Source: Candidatus Gastranaerophilales bacterium
Lineage (GTDB): Bacteria; Cyanobacteriota; Vampirovibrionia; Gastranaerophilales; Gastranaerophilaceae
Length of the DNA stretch: 64,000 nt
Reading direction: 5' to 3'
NCBI GenBank assembly: GCA_944325515.1
Contig: CALVAO010000003.1
Span: forward strand, 115,364 to 179,363
Positions 8,429-17,196 of this stretch are shown here, piece after piece. Positions within the stretch are counted from its first letter, which is position 1. Every line of letters starts with the position of its first letter. The notes beneath the pieces were generated by a model, which was given only the letters and a program-made list of their open reading frames with translations, ran no database searches and was not told the DNA's origin. The position numbers and the translations under genes are program-made.

Positions 8429-8785
8429 ATGTACGCAATAGTCGAAACAGGTGGTAAACAATATCAGGTTGAAGAAGGACGTTATGTAGACGTTGAATTA
8501 TTAGGCGAAGATAATGATGCCAAGGTTGTTTTTGATAAAGTTGTTATGATTGTTAACGGCAAAAAATCAAAAGTTGGTCAGCCTTACGTTGCTAATGCAA
8601 AAGTAGAAGGTACTGTTGTTAAAAATGACAGAGCAAAGAAAATTATCGTTTTCAAGCAAAGACCGAAAAAAGGCTATAGAAAGAAACAAGGTCACAGACA
8701 AGGTTTCACAAGAGTTATGATTAACAAAATCAGAACAACTGCAGCAAAAGCTAAAACTGAAGCTGCTGAAACAGCAGAAGCTTAA
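8429..8785 (+). CDS. rplU: 50S ribosomal protein L21
   Basis: Structural protein of the large subunit. The family start MYAIVETGGKQYQVEEG is present. The conserved RNA-binding end KRPKKGYRKKQGHRQ-like segment (FKQRPKKGYRKKQGHRQGFT) is followed by an acidic, Ala-rich tail to residue 118. The gene is preceded by an AAAGGAAAAA ribosome site and is followed 34 bp later by rpmA, the universal L21-L27 order. Confidence 0.98.
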   Translation: MYAIVETGGKQYQVEEGRYVDVELLGEDNDAKVVFDKVVMIVNGKKSKVGQPYVANAKVEGTVVKNDRAKKIIVFKQRPKKGYRKKQGHRQGFTRVMINKIRTTAAKAKTEAAETAEA

Positions 8786-8819
8786 CAAAAAGATAAAATT
8801 AATTTAAAGGAGAAATAAA

Positions 8820-9074
8820 ATGGCACATAAGAAAGGTATGGGATCAACCCGTAACGGTCGCGATTCAGAAGCGAAGCGTTTAGGTGTTAAAAAATTCGGC
8901 GGCGAAATTGTTAAAGCCGGAAATATTCTTGTTCGCCAGAGAGGAACTAAAATTCATCCAGGTAACAATGTTGGTATCGGCTCTGATGATACTTTATTTG
9001 CTTTAATTGACGGACAGGTTAAATTTGAACCTCACAGACGCGACAGAAAACAAGTTTCTGTTTATGCTGTGTAG
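8820..9074 (+). CDS. rpmA: 50S ribosomal protein L27
   Basis: Large-subunit protein whose N-terminus reaches the peptidyl transferase centre. The sequence begins [20 protein letters not shown] directly, so there is no Firmicutes-type cleavable presequence. The motif [16 protein letters not shown] is present. Length is 84 residues, normal. AAAGGAG precedes the ATG. Cotranscribed with rplU. Confidence 0.98.
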   Translation: MAHKKGMGSTRNGRDSEAKRLGVKKFGGEIVKAGNILVRQRGTKIHPGNNVGIGSDDTLFALIDGQVKFEPHRRDRKQVSVYAV

Positions 9075-9092
9075 TAGTATAAAATATTTTTT

Positions 9093-9127
9093 GAAAGGGC
9101 TTTCTTATAATATAAGAAAGCCCTTTC
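9093..9127 (+). terminator. Hairpin after rpmA
   Basis: A 17-bp perfect stem, GAAAGGGCTTTCTTATA and its complement, with a one-base loop centre, begins 18 bases after the rpmA stop. It lacks a downstream T tract on either strand, so it is either a weak terminator or a 3'-end stabilising structure. Confidence 0.55.
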
Positions 9128-9240
9128 GGCTTAATGAATTTGCAAAAAACCTCAACAATCTGTCAATTTTTGGATTTTTCCGCTCCCTCTAATAGCAAAA
9201 AAAAATTTCAGCAGTTTTATAAAAATAAAAGGCGAAAAAT

Positions 9241-9528
9241 ATGAATATCAACAAAATTTCAACAACAATTTACAAAACTAACACAATATTCACTAATAGC
9301 AAAAAGCTAAACGTCCCGCTGAAAGACGGCACTCAAGCTGTTATAAAATTTACTGATAATGCTTATGAGTGTTTGATTATAAATAAAGACAACAAAATAA
9401 TTGGCGGAAAGGGGTATTCTTCCCCTAAAACTATTCAAGATGAGCAAGAGAATTTATTTGAAAAAGTAATGAAAATTACAAAGGACAGTTTTGATTTTGT
9501 AGAAGAATTTACCAGAGCTATACTCTAA
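9241..9528 (+). CDS. Small hypothetical protein
   Basis: 95 residues, unrecognised. It begins MNINKISTTIYKTN and contains a short central beta-rich stretch (GTQAVIKFTDNAYECLIINKDNKIIGG) and an acidic helical C-terminus. There is no signal peptide or membrane segment. An AAAAGGCG ribosome site precedes the ATG. It stands alone between rpmA and the methyltransferase gene. Confidence 0.65.
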   Translation: MNINKISTTIYKTNTIFTNSKKLNVPLKDGTQAVIKFTDNAYECLIINKDNKIIGGKGYSSPKTIQDEQENLFEKVMKITKDSFDFVEEFTRAIL

Positions 9529-9596
9529 AAATTTGCTCAAGTTGAAAAACTAGTGTATAATCGACTTATATATTCCCAACGGATAAGGATGATTAT

Positions 9597-10463
9597 ATGA
9601 GCGAAGTATGTAAAAATTGGACCCAATGGCTTAAAAAGAACCGTTTTGCAGGTCAGACTCCGGAAATGCAGGAGCAGACAATGCGATGGCTGGAAGCTGT
9701 ACGTGATGTAATTCTGGTTTATGCTGAGATAAAGCCTTATGACGTTGTCCTTGATATCGGTACCGGTACAGGGCTGCTGGCGTTTAAAGCCTTAGAACTT
9801 CAGAATTGTCAAGGGAAAGTCATATTCTCGGATATGTTTCAAGACTGCCTTGATGATTGTAAAAAAATTCTTGATGCTTCCGGCGTAAAAAGCGGATATG
9901 AATTGTTAAAATGTCCTGTTGAACATATTGCTCTTCCGGAAAGCTCAGTGCATAAAGCTTTAATGCGCTCGGTACTCGTACATGTCATTAACAAGCAGCC
10001 TGCAATAAACGAAATCTACAGAGTTCTGAAACCGGGCGGCAAATTATGCGCATTTGAACCTATAATTCGCTCAAATACAAGATATTGGGAAATTCTTGAC
10101 CCTGTATATATCGAAAAATACGACGATTTTAAACGGGTTGAAAACGAAATTATGGAAAATCCTATGGATTCACTTTGCAACTTTGATGAACATACACTGA
10201 AAACAAACCTCGAAATCGCAGGTTTTTCAATTCCGGAAATAAAGGTGCAGGATGTCCGCTCCAGATACGTTGTTCAGCCAAATATGGTAAAAGAATGGTT
10301 TACAAATCCTCCGTCACCTAACCAGCCTTCAACAAAGGAGAGATATCTGAAATATTTTGATGAAGCGACGGTTGAAAAGTATATGAAAGATGTCCAAAAC
10401 TATTTAACAGGGCGTGAAATTAATTTGAAAACAAACGCAGTGTTTATTAATGCAGTAAAATAA
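9597..10463 (+). CDS. SAM-dependent methyltransferase, class I
   Basis: Unassigned methyltransferase of 288 residues with a Rossmann-like core. Motif I VVLDIGTGTGLLAF lies near residue 50, followed by an acidic loop (IFSDMFQDC), a motif IV-like segment (MRSVLVHV) and EIYRVLKPGGKLCAFEP (motif VI of UbiE/Coq5-like enzymes). The substrate is not evident. The ATG follows a GGATAAGGA site. kdsB starts 11 bp downstream, so the two are likely cotranscribed with lpxK. An LPS- or quinone-related substrate is possible but unsupported. Confidence 0.8.
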   Translation: MSEVCKNWTQWLKKNRFAGQTPEMQEQTMRWLEAVRDVILVYAEIKPYDVVLDIGTGTGLLAFKALELQNCQGKVIFSDMFQDCLDDCKKILDASGVKSGYELLKCPVEHIALPESSVHKALMRSVLVHVINKQPAINEIYRVLKPGGKLCAFEPIIRSNTRYWEILDPVYIEKYDDFKRVENEIMENPMDSLCNFDEHTLKTNLEIAGFSIPEIKVQDVRSRYVVQPNMVKEWFTNPPSPNQPSTKERYLKYFDEATVEKYMKDVQNYLTGREINLKTNAVFINAVK

Positions 10464-10474
10464 GGAAATTTAGA

Positions 10475-11206
10475 ATGAAAAAACAAACAGCAATAATTAT
10501 TCCGGCAAGATACGGTTCATCGAGATTAGAAGGGAAGCCGCTTTTACAGGCTAAAAACAAACCGATAATTCAATGGGTTTGGGAAAAAGCTTCAGACTGT
10601 ACTCTTGCTGAGCGTGTAATTGTTGCCACTGATGATACCAGAATTTTTGATGCGTGCAAAAAGTTTGGCGCTGAAACGGAAATGACTTCTTCCAACCATA
10701 AAAGCGGAAGCGACAGAATTGCAGAAGTTGCCCAAAGACATCCGGAAATAGAATATATTATTAATCTTCAAGGAGATGAGCCGTTAATTGAAAAGACAAA
10801 TATTGAACTTGTCATAAAAGGGGTTAAGGAGTTTGAAGATGCTGATATTTCTACTCTTGTCAGAAAAATCAGTGACGAAAAAGATATTAATAACCCGAAT
10901 CTTGTAAAATGTGTATTTAACATAAATCATTATGCAATGTATTTTTCCCGTTCTAAAATTCCTTATGAAAGAGGTAATAACAAAGGAGAGTTCTACGCTC
11001 ACTTAGGTATATACGGATACAAGCGTGAAGCATTGTTCAAAATGACACAATTACCTCAGTCTTCCTGTGAGATTGCAGAAAGCCTTGAACAGTTGAGAGC
11101 TTTGCAAAACGGGATGAAAATAAAAGTTTTTGTTGTGGATAATGTTCCTATCGGAATTGATACAATGGAAGATTTTGAACACTTTAAGTCTATGGTAGAA
11201 GAATAA
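10475..11206 (+). CDS. kdsB: 3-deoxy-manno-octulosonate cytidylyltransferase
   Basis: Makes CMP-Kdo from CTP and Kdo for lipopolysaccharide core synthesis in the cytoplasm. The N-terminal nucleotide-binding motif IIPARYGSSRLEGKPL, the segment IINLQGDEPLIE and the SRSKIPYERG stretch are typical of the family. Length 243 residues is normal. AAGGAAATTTAG precedes the ATG. It sits between a methyltransferase gene and lpxK. Together with kdsC at 54961 this implies Kdo-containing LPS. Confidence 0.95.
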   Translation: MKKQTAIIIPARYGSSRLEGKPLLQAKNKPIIQWVWEKASDCTLAERVIVATDDTRIFDACKKFGAETEMTSSNHKSGSDRIAEVAQRHPEIEYIINLQGDEPLIEKTNIELVIKGVKEFEDADISTLVRKISDEKDINNPNLVKCVFNINHYAMYFSRSKIPYERGNNKGEFYAHLGIYGYKREALFKMTQLPQSSCEIAESLEQLRALQNGMKIKVFVVDNVPIGIDTMEDFEHFKSMVEE

Positions 11207-11242
11207 TTCTCAATAATAGGAAACACATACAGAGGCAGATAA

Positions 11243-12283
11243 TTGAACATAAAAACGGAAATTACAAAACTACATTATACAAAAGAGCCTAAAGGTAGTT
11301 TATTTAGTATACTTAAGTTTTGTTCTGTTTTTTATGGTTTAGCAAGCGGATTTAAAAACTATCTTTATGATAAAAAAATTTTAAAACCTCATAAGGTAAA
11401 TGCTTATGTAATTTCTGTCGGTAATTTTACAACGGGCGGTGTCGGTAAAACTCCTGTAACGGCAGAAATTGCGAAATATTTTGTAAGCAGAGGCGAACGT
11501 GTTGCAATAATTTCACGCGGTTATGGCGGAAAACTTAATAACAAAAAAGTTAATGTTATTTCTGATGGTATAAATTTGTTTTATAAAGCTGATTTAGCCG
11601 GTGATGAGCCTTACTGGTTCGCTGTTAATCTTAATATGTGTGCGGTTTTAACCTGTTCAGACAGAGTAAAGGCTGCTGAATATGCAATCAAAGAGCTGGG
11701 TGTTACAAAAATAATACTTGATGATGGATTTCAACACAGAAAAATACATCGGGATTTAAATATTGTGCTTGTGGATTCAGAAAAAATGTTCGGTAATGAA
11801 TGTTTGCTTCCTGCGGGACCGTTAAGAGAAGGTTTGAACGGGTTTAACCGGATAGATAGATTATTGATAGTAAGCAAAAATGTTGAACATTCAAGAGCCG
11901 AAAAGCTTGCAAGGATAATGAAGAAAAAATTCGCTCATGTATTCAAAACTTCTTCTGCAGAACAGGTTAGTATATGTAAAATAGAACCGGATTATGCTTA
12001 CAACATAGTTTCCGGAGAACATTTAGAAAAAGAGGCGGAAATCACTGCGCTTTCAGCAATAGGTCAGCCGGAACAGTTTTATAAATTCTTAGAGAAAGAT
12101 TACAAGATAAAAGCTAAAGTTACTTATGATGACCACCATCAATATACAAAAGAAGATATTGAAGATATTGACAGTATAATAGTAACGACAGAAAAAGATG
12201 CAGTAAAACTGGCGCAATTAGAAAAGCCTAATATTTATGCGCTTAAACTTAAAACAGTGTTAGATATAGAAAATCTGTTGTAG
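11243..12283 (+). CDS. lpxK: Tetraacyldisaccharide 4'-kinase
   Basis: Phosphorylates the 4' position of the lipid A disaccharide at the inner membrane. The P-loop GNFTTGGVGKTPVT lies near residue 60. IISRGYGGK, the DDGFQHRKIHRDLNI motif and LLPAGPLREGL are all diagnostic. It is 346 residues long. The start is a TTG at 11243 supported by AGAGGCAG upstream; no better ATG lies near. It follows kdsB by 36 bp. Confidence 0.95.
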   Translation: MNIKTEITKLHYTKEPKGSLFSILKFCSVFYGLASGFKNYLYDKKILKPHKVNAYVISVGNFTTGGVGKTPVTAEIAKYFVSRGERVAIISRGYGGKLNNKKVNVISDGINLFYKADLAGDEPYWFAVNLNMCAVLTCSDRVKAAEYAIKELGVTKIILDDGFQHRKIHRDLNIVLVDSEKMFGNECLLPAGPLREGLNGFNRIDRLLIVSKNVEHSRAEKLARIMKKKFAHVFKTSSAEQVSICKIEPDYAYNIVSGEHLEKEAEITALSAIGQPEQFYKFLEKDYKIKAKVTYDDHHQYTKEDIEDIDSIIVTTEKDAVKLAQLEKPNIYALKLKTVLDIENLL

Positions 12284-12310
12284 AATCTAGAAAACATCTT
12301 GCAGAGAAGA

Positions 12311-12410
12311 GTGTGTAGGGTGCAAATTTTTGCACCAATATTTTTCATAAACAAATCACATGGATAATTTTTTAATCCAATAATGGTGCAATGAATTGCA
12401 CCCTACACAC
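12311..12410 (+). repeat. 92-bp MITE-like repeat, copy B
   Basis: GTAGGGTGCAA (12315) to TTGCACCCTAC (12406) with the same AT-rich middle as copies A and C. Here the terminal inverted repeat extends outward to GTGTGTAGGG / CCCTACACAC. It sits between lpxK and the lipoprotein gene. Confidence 0.88.
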
Positions 12411-12486
12411 TGAAAACCGTTATTGATTTGGAAAAAATCTTGTGATATATGTATATATATCACAATCAATATAAAGGAGTATAAGT

Positions 12487-13056
12487 ATGAATATAAGTGC
12501 AGTAAGAAACGGATTGGCAGGTGCTGTTGTTGCGTTAACCGCAATTTCCTGCGAATGTAAAAATGAAGAAAATATAGCAAGAAGCAGGGTTGTGCCTTAT
12601 CTTAATGGAACAGAACTTTATACAGCAGATTCTGTTGCTCAAAGTGACAGGCTTCAGAGTTTAGTCGCAGGGAGCCAAAAGCAGAAAATGTTATACTGGG
12701 ACAGCATTGTCGCTGAGGGCAAGGCTAAAGAAGCATTCATGAGAGGGATGCAGATGGTTAATGACAGCGCTGAGGGAAAACCGTATAAAAAAGAAAAGTT
12801 TGTACTTCCTTTAGCTGACAAGCCGTCTACTGACTGCGAGGAAATTCTGGAATCTCTAAAGAAAGAAGCTTCAAAAATGAATGATGCTAAAACTTATAAT
12901 GAGCTGTTAAGAAAAGAGCCGGCAGAAAAAAGTGTGCCTCTGGAATACTCATATTATGTACACTATTACGGCAAGCTTCTGCAGACTGCGCGTGAAAGAG
13001 AAGCCTATAACCGCGGTGCTGATATCGCCCGTCAAGAACTGGGCAAGACAAAATAG
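12487..13056 (+). CDS. Probable secreted lipoprotein, unknown function
   Basis: 189 residues. An uncharged segment (LAGAVVALTAISCEC) after Arg7 ends in Ala-Ile-Ser-Cys22, a possible but not perfect lipobox. The rest is hydrophilic, rich in Lys, Glu and Ala, with predicted helices (AKEAFMRGMQMVND, QTAREREAYNRGADIARQEL). No known domain recognised. AAAGGAGT precedes the ATG. It stands immediately upstream of the RNase P RNA gene, whose -10 box lies just past its stop codon. Confidence 0.6.
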   Translation: MNISAVRNGLAGAVVALTAISCECKNEENIARSRVVPYLNGTELYTADSVAQSDRLQSLVAGSQKQKMLYWDSIVAEGKAKEAFMRGMQMVNDSAEGKPYKKEKFVLPLADKPSTDCEEILESLKKEASKMNDAKTYNELLRKEPAEKSVPLEYSYYVHYYGKLLQTAREREAYNRGADIARQELGKTK

Positions 13057-13061
13057 TTTTG

Positions 13062-13070
13062 TGTTATAAT
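13062..13070 (+). promoter_or_regulatory. Extended -10 promoter of rnpB
   Basis: TGT plus TATAAT (13065-13070), a TGn-extended -10, ends about ten bases before the mature 5' end of RNase P RNA. No convincing -35. Confidence 0.6.
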
Positions 13071-13080
13071 TCAAATGAGA

Positions 13081-13447
13081 ATAAAGCAGTCGGATAATCG
13101 CGCCCTTTGGGGTGAGGAAAGTCCGTGCATCCAAGGACAGACCGCCGGAGAAACTCCGGGCAGTGTGAACTGGCGGAAAGTGGCACAGAAAATATACTGC
13201 TGACCGCCCTTACGGGCAGGAGCGAGGGTGCAACGGTGAGTTAAGAGCTTCACCAGCGGTATCGGAAGGTACCGGCTAGCTAAACCCCGGTCGGATGCAA
13301 GATTGAAACAAGCGCTTGAGGTGTCCGCCGAGCTTGAAAAAATCGCTAGAGATTGGGAGTAATTCCAATACCAGACAGATGATTATCAGTACACTTCTCT
13401 TTAAAGAAAAGTGGAAAAACAGAACACGGCTTATGAACTGCTTTATT
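13081..13447 (+). ncRNA. rnpB: RNase P RNA, type A
   Basis: Catalytic RNA that matures tRNA 5' ends. The universal 5' motif GAGGAAAGTCCG lies at 13114-13125. The central ACAGAA and GGGTGCAACGGTGAG-like segments and the 3' motif AGAACACGGCTTATGAAC are present. The ends pair to form P1: TAAAGCAG near 13082 with CTGCTTTA near 13439-13445. A T-rich run (TTCTTTTTT) after 13446 acts as terminator. Length about 367 bases. Confidence 0.96.
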
Positions 13448-13452
13448 CTTTT

Positions 13453-13800
13453 TTAAAAAATAATGCTGAGAATCACTGCCCCTGTTATGTAAATGATTAA
13501 CAAGGCATCGTAAAGCAGAATGGGTTTGTTTGTATAATTAGTATCAAGCTTATTTTTTATAATCTTGATGAAATCAACAATAACCCAAATAAATGCCAGT
13601 ACCCCTAGAAAAAACACTCCAAAAGCGCATATAACAACAGATGTATCAGATGTAACTTCACCGCCTTTTATCTGCACAAGAAGATTCAGTCCTATCTGCC
13701 ATAGCAAGAATATTAATGCAGTTACAGCCAGATATTTATAAGCTTTTGCATTTTTGCGAAATGTCTTAATAATTTCAATTAGTTTATTCATTATATGCAT
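13453..13800 (-). CDS. Small integral membrane protein, unknown
   Basis: 115 residues with three hydrophobic segments (around residues 25-45, 58-82 and 96-115). No family recognised. The first ATG overlaps the pgi stop as TAATG, suggesting translational coupling to pgi; a second ATG at 13791 is possible. The gene ends within the T-rich tail of the convergent rnpB gene. Confidence 0.6.
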   Translation of the reverse strand: MHIMNKLIEIIKTFRKNAKAYKYLAVTALIFLLWQIGLNLLVQIKGGEVTSDTSVVICAFGVFFLGVLAFIWVIVDFIKIIKNKLDTNYTNKPILLYDALLIIYITGAVILSIIF

Positions 13801-15188
13801 TATACAGATGCCATTTTTTCTTGAAGAATATTTGCAGATTCTTCATAACCAGCTCTGCCCATAAGAGCGTACGTATAGTTTTTAGCCTGTTCCACACCGG
13901 GCTGGCTGAATGTATCAATATTGTACAACTCGCCGGCAATAGCAGTTTGCACTTCCAGCATATAAAGGAGCTGAGCAACGTTATATTCATCTATTTTTTC
14001 AAGAGAAATCGTAATTGTCGGACGTGAATAATCTGCAAGCGCAACCCTTGTTGAATCCGCTTCCGCATTAATTAAGTCATTAATTGTCTTTCCGCCTAAA
14101 TAGCCAATACCGGTATATTCAAAAATTTTAGGAATTTCTAATGTTGTATCAAAGTTCTCAACACGAATAAAAGTTATAACTTTGTTATTCGGACCTTCAT
14201 TATAAAGCTGAATTTGTGAATGCTGGTCAGTTGCGCCGAGAGCTTTAATAGGTGTCGGTCCAATATTAACTCTTTCTCCGTTGTTATTATATTCTTTGCC
14301 TAAAGACTCTGCCCATAGCTGAACATACCAGTCTGCAACATATTTTAATCTGCTGGAATAAGGCATCATTACAGAAATGTTTTTACCTTTTTTGGTATCT
14401 AAAAGATATTGAATTAATGCACCTTGAGCTGCAATATTCTGATGAATGTCTGTATTTTTTAATGCTAAATCCATGTCTTTGATACCATTCATAATCTGGT
14501 CGATATCCAATCCGACCAGAGCAAGCGGTACCAGTCCGACTGCAGAAAAAACAGAAAACCTTCCGCCGACATCATCCGGTACGACAAAAGTTTTATATCC
14601 TTCTTGATCGGCAAGCTGTCTTAAAACGCCAACCTTTTTATCAGTTGTTGCAACTATATTTTTTCTGTAATCATCACCAAGCTCTTTTTCCAACATGTCT
14701 TTAATTATCATATACTGTGACATTGTTTCTGCTGTTGAGCCAGATTTAGTAATAACATTAACAAGAGTACGTTTTAAATCCAAAATTTGCAGCAAACCAT
14801 TCATGGTATCCGGATCGATGTTATCCAGAAAGAAAATTCTCGGAAGTCCGTTCCTTTGTTCCGGCGTTAAAAGATTCCAATATGGTTTCAAAAGAGCTTC
14901 TGTCATTGCAATTCCGCCGAGGGCAGAACCGCCGATTCCAAGAACAAGGACGTTATCAAAGCGACCTTTAACCATAGAAGCAAATTCTTTTACATACCAT
15001 ACGGTTTCTTCATTATATCCCAGATTCATCCACTGAAGCCATTGACCGGGTTTATCTTTTCTCTGGTTTAAGTTCTTTATAATATCAGAAATTCTATCTT
15101 TGTAGTTTTCAAATTCTAAATTCAGATTTAAACCATTTTCTTCTCCGATAATAACCGAATCTATATTTTTGCAGTTTAGCTTCAGCAT
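13800..15188 (-). CDS. pgi: Glucose-6-phosphate isomerase
   Basis: Interconverts glucose 6-phosphate and fructose 6-phosphate. Motifs: VLGIGGSALGG near residue 80, TKSGSTAETMSQ (sugar-phosphate site), GGRFSVFSAVGLVPL (PGI signature 1) and the active-site Lys segment FSQPGVEQAKNYTYAL near the end. Its 462 residues fit the shorter bacterial PGI class. An AAAGGG site precedes the ATG. The downstream membrane protein gene starts on its stop codon. It connects to the GH13-like and GT5-like genes elsewhere in the window through glucose phosphate metabolism. Confidence 0.95.
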   Translation of the reverse strand: MLKLNCKNIDSVIIGEENGLNLNLEFENYKDRISDIIKNLNQRKDKPGQWLQWMNLGYNEETVWYVKEFASMVKGRFDNVLVLGIGGSALGGIAMTEALLKPYWNLLTPEQRNGLPRIFFLDNIDPDTMNGLLQILDLKRTLVNVITKSGSTAETMSQYMIIKDMLEKELGDDYRKNIVATTDKKVGVLRQLADQEGYKTFVVPDDVGGRFSVFSAVGLVPLALVGLDIDQIMNGIKDMDLALKNTDIHQNIAAQGALIQYLLDTKKGKNISVMMPYSSRLKYVADWYVQLWAESLGKEYNNNGERVNIGPTPIKALGATDQHSQIQLYNEGPNNKVITFIRVENFDTTLEIPKIFEYTGIGYLGGKTINDLINAEADSTRVALADYSRPTITISLEKIDEYNVAQLLYMLEVQTAIAGELYNIDTFSQPGVEQAKNYTYALMGRAGYEESANILQEKMASV

Positions 15189-15337
15189 TTTTCGCCCTTT
15201 CTCTTAATTAATACCCTTATTTCAATTTTACTATTAACAATTAATTTTTCAAGGGTTACATGTATAGTAAAGACGCTTTGTTTCGGGTTATCTTTTTTTT
15301 GTATTTTGTTGTAAAATAAATATAAAAGGAGAGAAAA

Positions 15338-15580
15338 ATGGACTTATCTTTGTTAAAAGACGGAATATATGTAATGTGTATAGGAATGGGAACTGTATTT
15401 ATATTTTTGACAATTATGATATGTGCAATGTATCTAAATAATAAGGTTCTCATAATAGTCAACAAGTTTTTTCCAGAAGAAATACCTGCTGAGAAAAAGA
15501 AATTTGCGGCTAATGATAATAATGATGCGGAGACAGCGCTTGCAATTGCCTGTGCATTTGCAAAATCTCACAAGGTTTAA
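15338..15580 (+). CDS. OadG-like small membrane protein (decarboxylase gamma subunit family)
   Basis: 80 residues with one N-terminal membrane segment (near 12-33, MCIGMGTVFIFLTIMICAMY). The GMGTVFxFLT signature is that of the gamma subunit of sodium-pumping oxaloacetate or methylmalonyl-CoA decarboxylases. The C-terminal tail (ETALAIACAFAKSHK) resembles the segment that precedes the biotin domain in such complexes. AAAGGAGAG precedes the ATG. No alpha or beta subunit gene is in the window, so partners must be encoded elsewhere. Confidence 0.7.
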   Translation: MDLSLLKDGIYVMCIGMGTVFIFLTIMICAMYLNNKVLIIVNKFFPEEIPAEKKKFAANDNNDAETALAIACAFAKSHKV

Positions 15581-15584
15581 AAAA

Positions 15585-16235
15585 TTAATTCAATGGTATT
15601 GGAACGAGTCTGGAGTAAAACTTATATTCATTATAACTTTTCGGGAGCGGTCTCCAGTAACGATAGATTTGTAAGCCTTTGTACATTAATTCATATGCAA
15701 GTTTATCAGCTTCATCAATAGTTTTTGCTAAATATGGATAACAAAACGGTATTGAATCTTCTTTCATATCTATTTTTAGCTTATTTGTTTCAGAATAAAG
15801 TTTGTGATAATTATCAAAAACTTTTCTTCTTTCAAAATCCGGAGGAAAATTATTTTTTTCATCCTTAAACCACAAGTACGCTCCAGCTTTCACAGGCAGA
15901 AATTTTCTGGCAGAATTAAAAGATGCAAAACCTTTCGGCTGAGAATAAAATGCATGAGCATTATCAACAATAAGTTTGGGATAAATTTGAGAAAGTACTT
16001 CTACATTTTTTCCGCAAATCCCAAAATAATCTGGATATAAAATATAACTGTCTTTCGGGAAGTCACATACGGGGAAAAAGTTATCGTCAATATGATAAAA
16101 TACAGGTTTTACTTTCTCTTCAAAAATCGTGTGTCTTATCACATCACACAAATAATAAGGAATATAAATTTCCTGTATTTTATACTCTATTAATAAATAT
16201 TTTAAAGCATTTCTGGCTAAATCAAATTTTAACAT
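15585..16235 (-). CDS. Short DegT/DnrJ-like PLP transferase homolog
   Basis: 216 residues. The segments EIYIPYYLCDVI, LIVDNAHAFYS and SFNSARKFLPVKAGAYLW match the N-terminal half of sugar aminotransferases of the DegT family. The Asp of the VDNAH segment and the Lys of ARKFLP fit PLP-binding positions. Full-length members have about 350-400 residues, so the C-terminal domain is reduced to a short tail (YRYWRPLPKSYNEYKFYSRLVPIPL). That tail resembles the very end of full-length members. It is either an internally shortened relative or a divergent family. No Shine-Dalgarno is obvious. Confidence 0.6.
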   Translation of the reverse strand: MLKFDLARNALKYLLIEYKIQEIYIPYYLCDVIRHTIFEEKVKPVFYHIDDNFFPVCDFPKDSYILYPDYFGICGKNVEVLSQIYPKLIVDNAHAFYSQPKGFASFNSARKFLPVKAGAYLWFKDEKNNFPPDFERRKVFDNYHKLYSETNKLKIDMKEDSIPFCYPYLAKTIDEADKLAYELMYKGLQIYRYWRPLPKSYNEYKFYSRLVPIPLN

Positions 16236-16246
16236 AATCTTATTAT

Positions 16247-16285
16247 AAAGGCGGGATTTTCATAAATGAAAATCCCGCCTTTTAA
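16247..16285 (-). terminator. Terminator downstream of tsf
   Basis: AAAGGCGGGATTTTCAT and its complement form a 17-bp perfect stem with a two-base loop, lying between the tsf stop and the short DegT-like gene. Both flanks are T/A-rich, so it could serve either strand. Confidence 0.75.
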
Positions 16286-16298
16286 TTCTTTTAACCAA

Positions 16299-17162
16299 TT
16301 ATTTATTTAACTGGCTCATAACTTCATCAGCAAAGTTATCGTTTCTTTTTTCAAGACCTTCGCCTAAAACATATCTGTCAAATTTAACAATGTTAAATTT
16401 TCCGGAGATTAACTGTTCAATAGTTTGATCCGGATTCTTAACGAACGGTTGTTCAATTAAGCATCTCTGAGCCATTAATTTATTTACACGTCCTTCGACG
16501 ATTTTAGCTCTGATTTGTTCCGGTTTCTTTGCTAAATCTTCTTTACCCATTTCAATTCTTGTTTCTTCTTCAATAACAGAAGCAGGAATATCTTTTCTTG
16601 AAACGAATTCCGGTGCAGAAGATGCAATGTGTAAGCAGATATCTTTTGCTAAAGCATCATCCTTAGCGTCTGTTTGAAGCAGAACGCCAATTTTACCGTT
16701 GTGGATATAAGTTGCAAGGTTGCCTTCGTATCTTACAAATCTTCTTACAGTAATTTTTTCGCCAATAGAAGCTATTTTTTCTTTTATAACATCCGCAACC
16801 GGTTTGCCGCATTTCGGACAGGTTGTTGCAAGAAGAGCATCAACATCAGCCGGATTAGTTTCTGCAACTAATTGAGCTAAGCCGTTAGTAAGTTCAATAA
16901 ATTCGGCATTCTTAGCAACGAAGTCTGTTTCACAGTTAACTTCAATCATAGCGCCTGCTGAATCAGATACATATGAACCGATTCTGCCTTCTGCAGCAAT
17001 TCTACCCATTTTCTTGTCAGCAGAAGCTATACCTTTCTGGCGTAAAACTTCCATTGCTTTTTCCATATCGCCGTCAACTTCAACAAGAGCTTTTTTAGCA
17101 TCCATCATGCCAGCGCCTGTTTTATCACGAAGTTCTTTTACCATTGTAGCTGTAATATTCAT
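16299..17162 (-). CDS. tsf: Elongation factor Ts
   Basis: Nucleotide exchange factor for EF-Tu. The N-terminal UBA-like domain VKELRDKTGAGMMDAKKAL and the signature EVNCETDFVAKN are present. Length is 287 residues. A CPKCG pair near residue 115 lies in the dimerisation-domain insertion. A GGAGAATTTAG site precedes the ATG. It follows rpsB across a 157-bp spacer that contains GTGAATA repeats. Confidence 0.97.
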   Translation of the reverse strand: MNITATMVKELRDKTGAGMMDAKKALVEVDGDMEKAMEVLRQKGIASADKKMGRIAAEGRIGSYVSDSAGAMIEVNCETDFVAKNAEFIELTNGLAQLVAETNPADVDALLATTCPKCGKPVADVIKEKIASIGEKITVRRFVRYEGNLATYIHNGKIGVLLQTDAKDDALAKDICLHIASSAPEFVSRKDIPASVIEEETRIEMGKEDLAKKPEQIRAKIVEGRVNKLMAQRCLIEQPFVKNPDQTIEQLISGKFNIVKFDRYVLGEGLEKRNDNFADEVMSQLNK

Positions 17163-17196
17163 TCTAAATTCTCCTTCTCTTTTTTATGAGTGAGGA

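Noticed and set aside
9007..9192. Frame overlapping the end of rpmA
   Set aside because: It begins inside rpmA in another frame and runs through the hairpin; no ribosome site.
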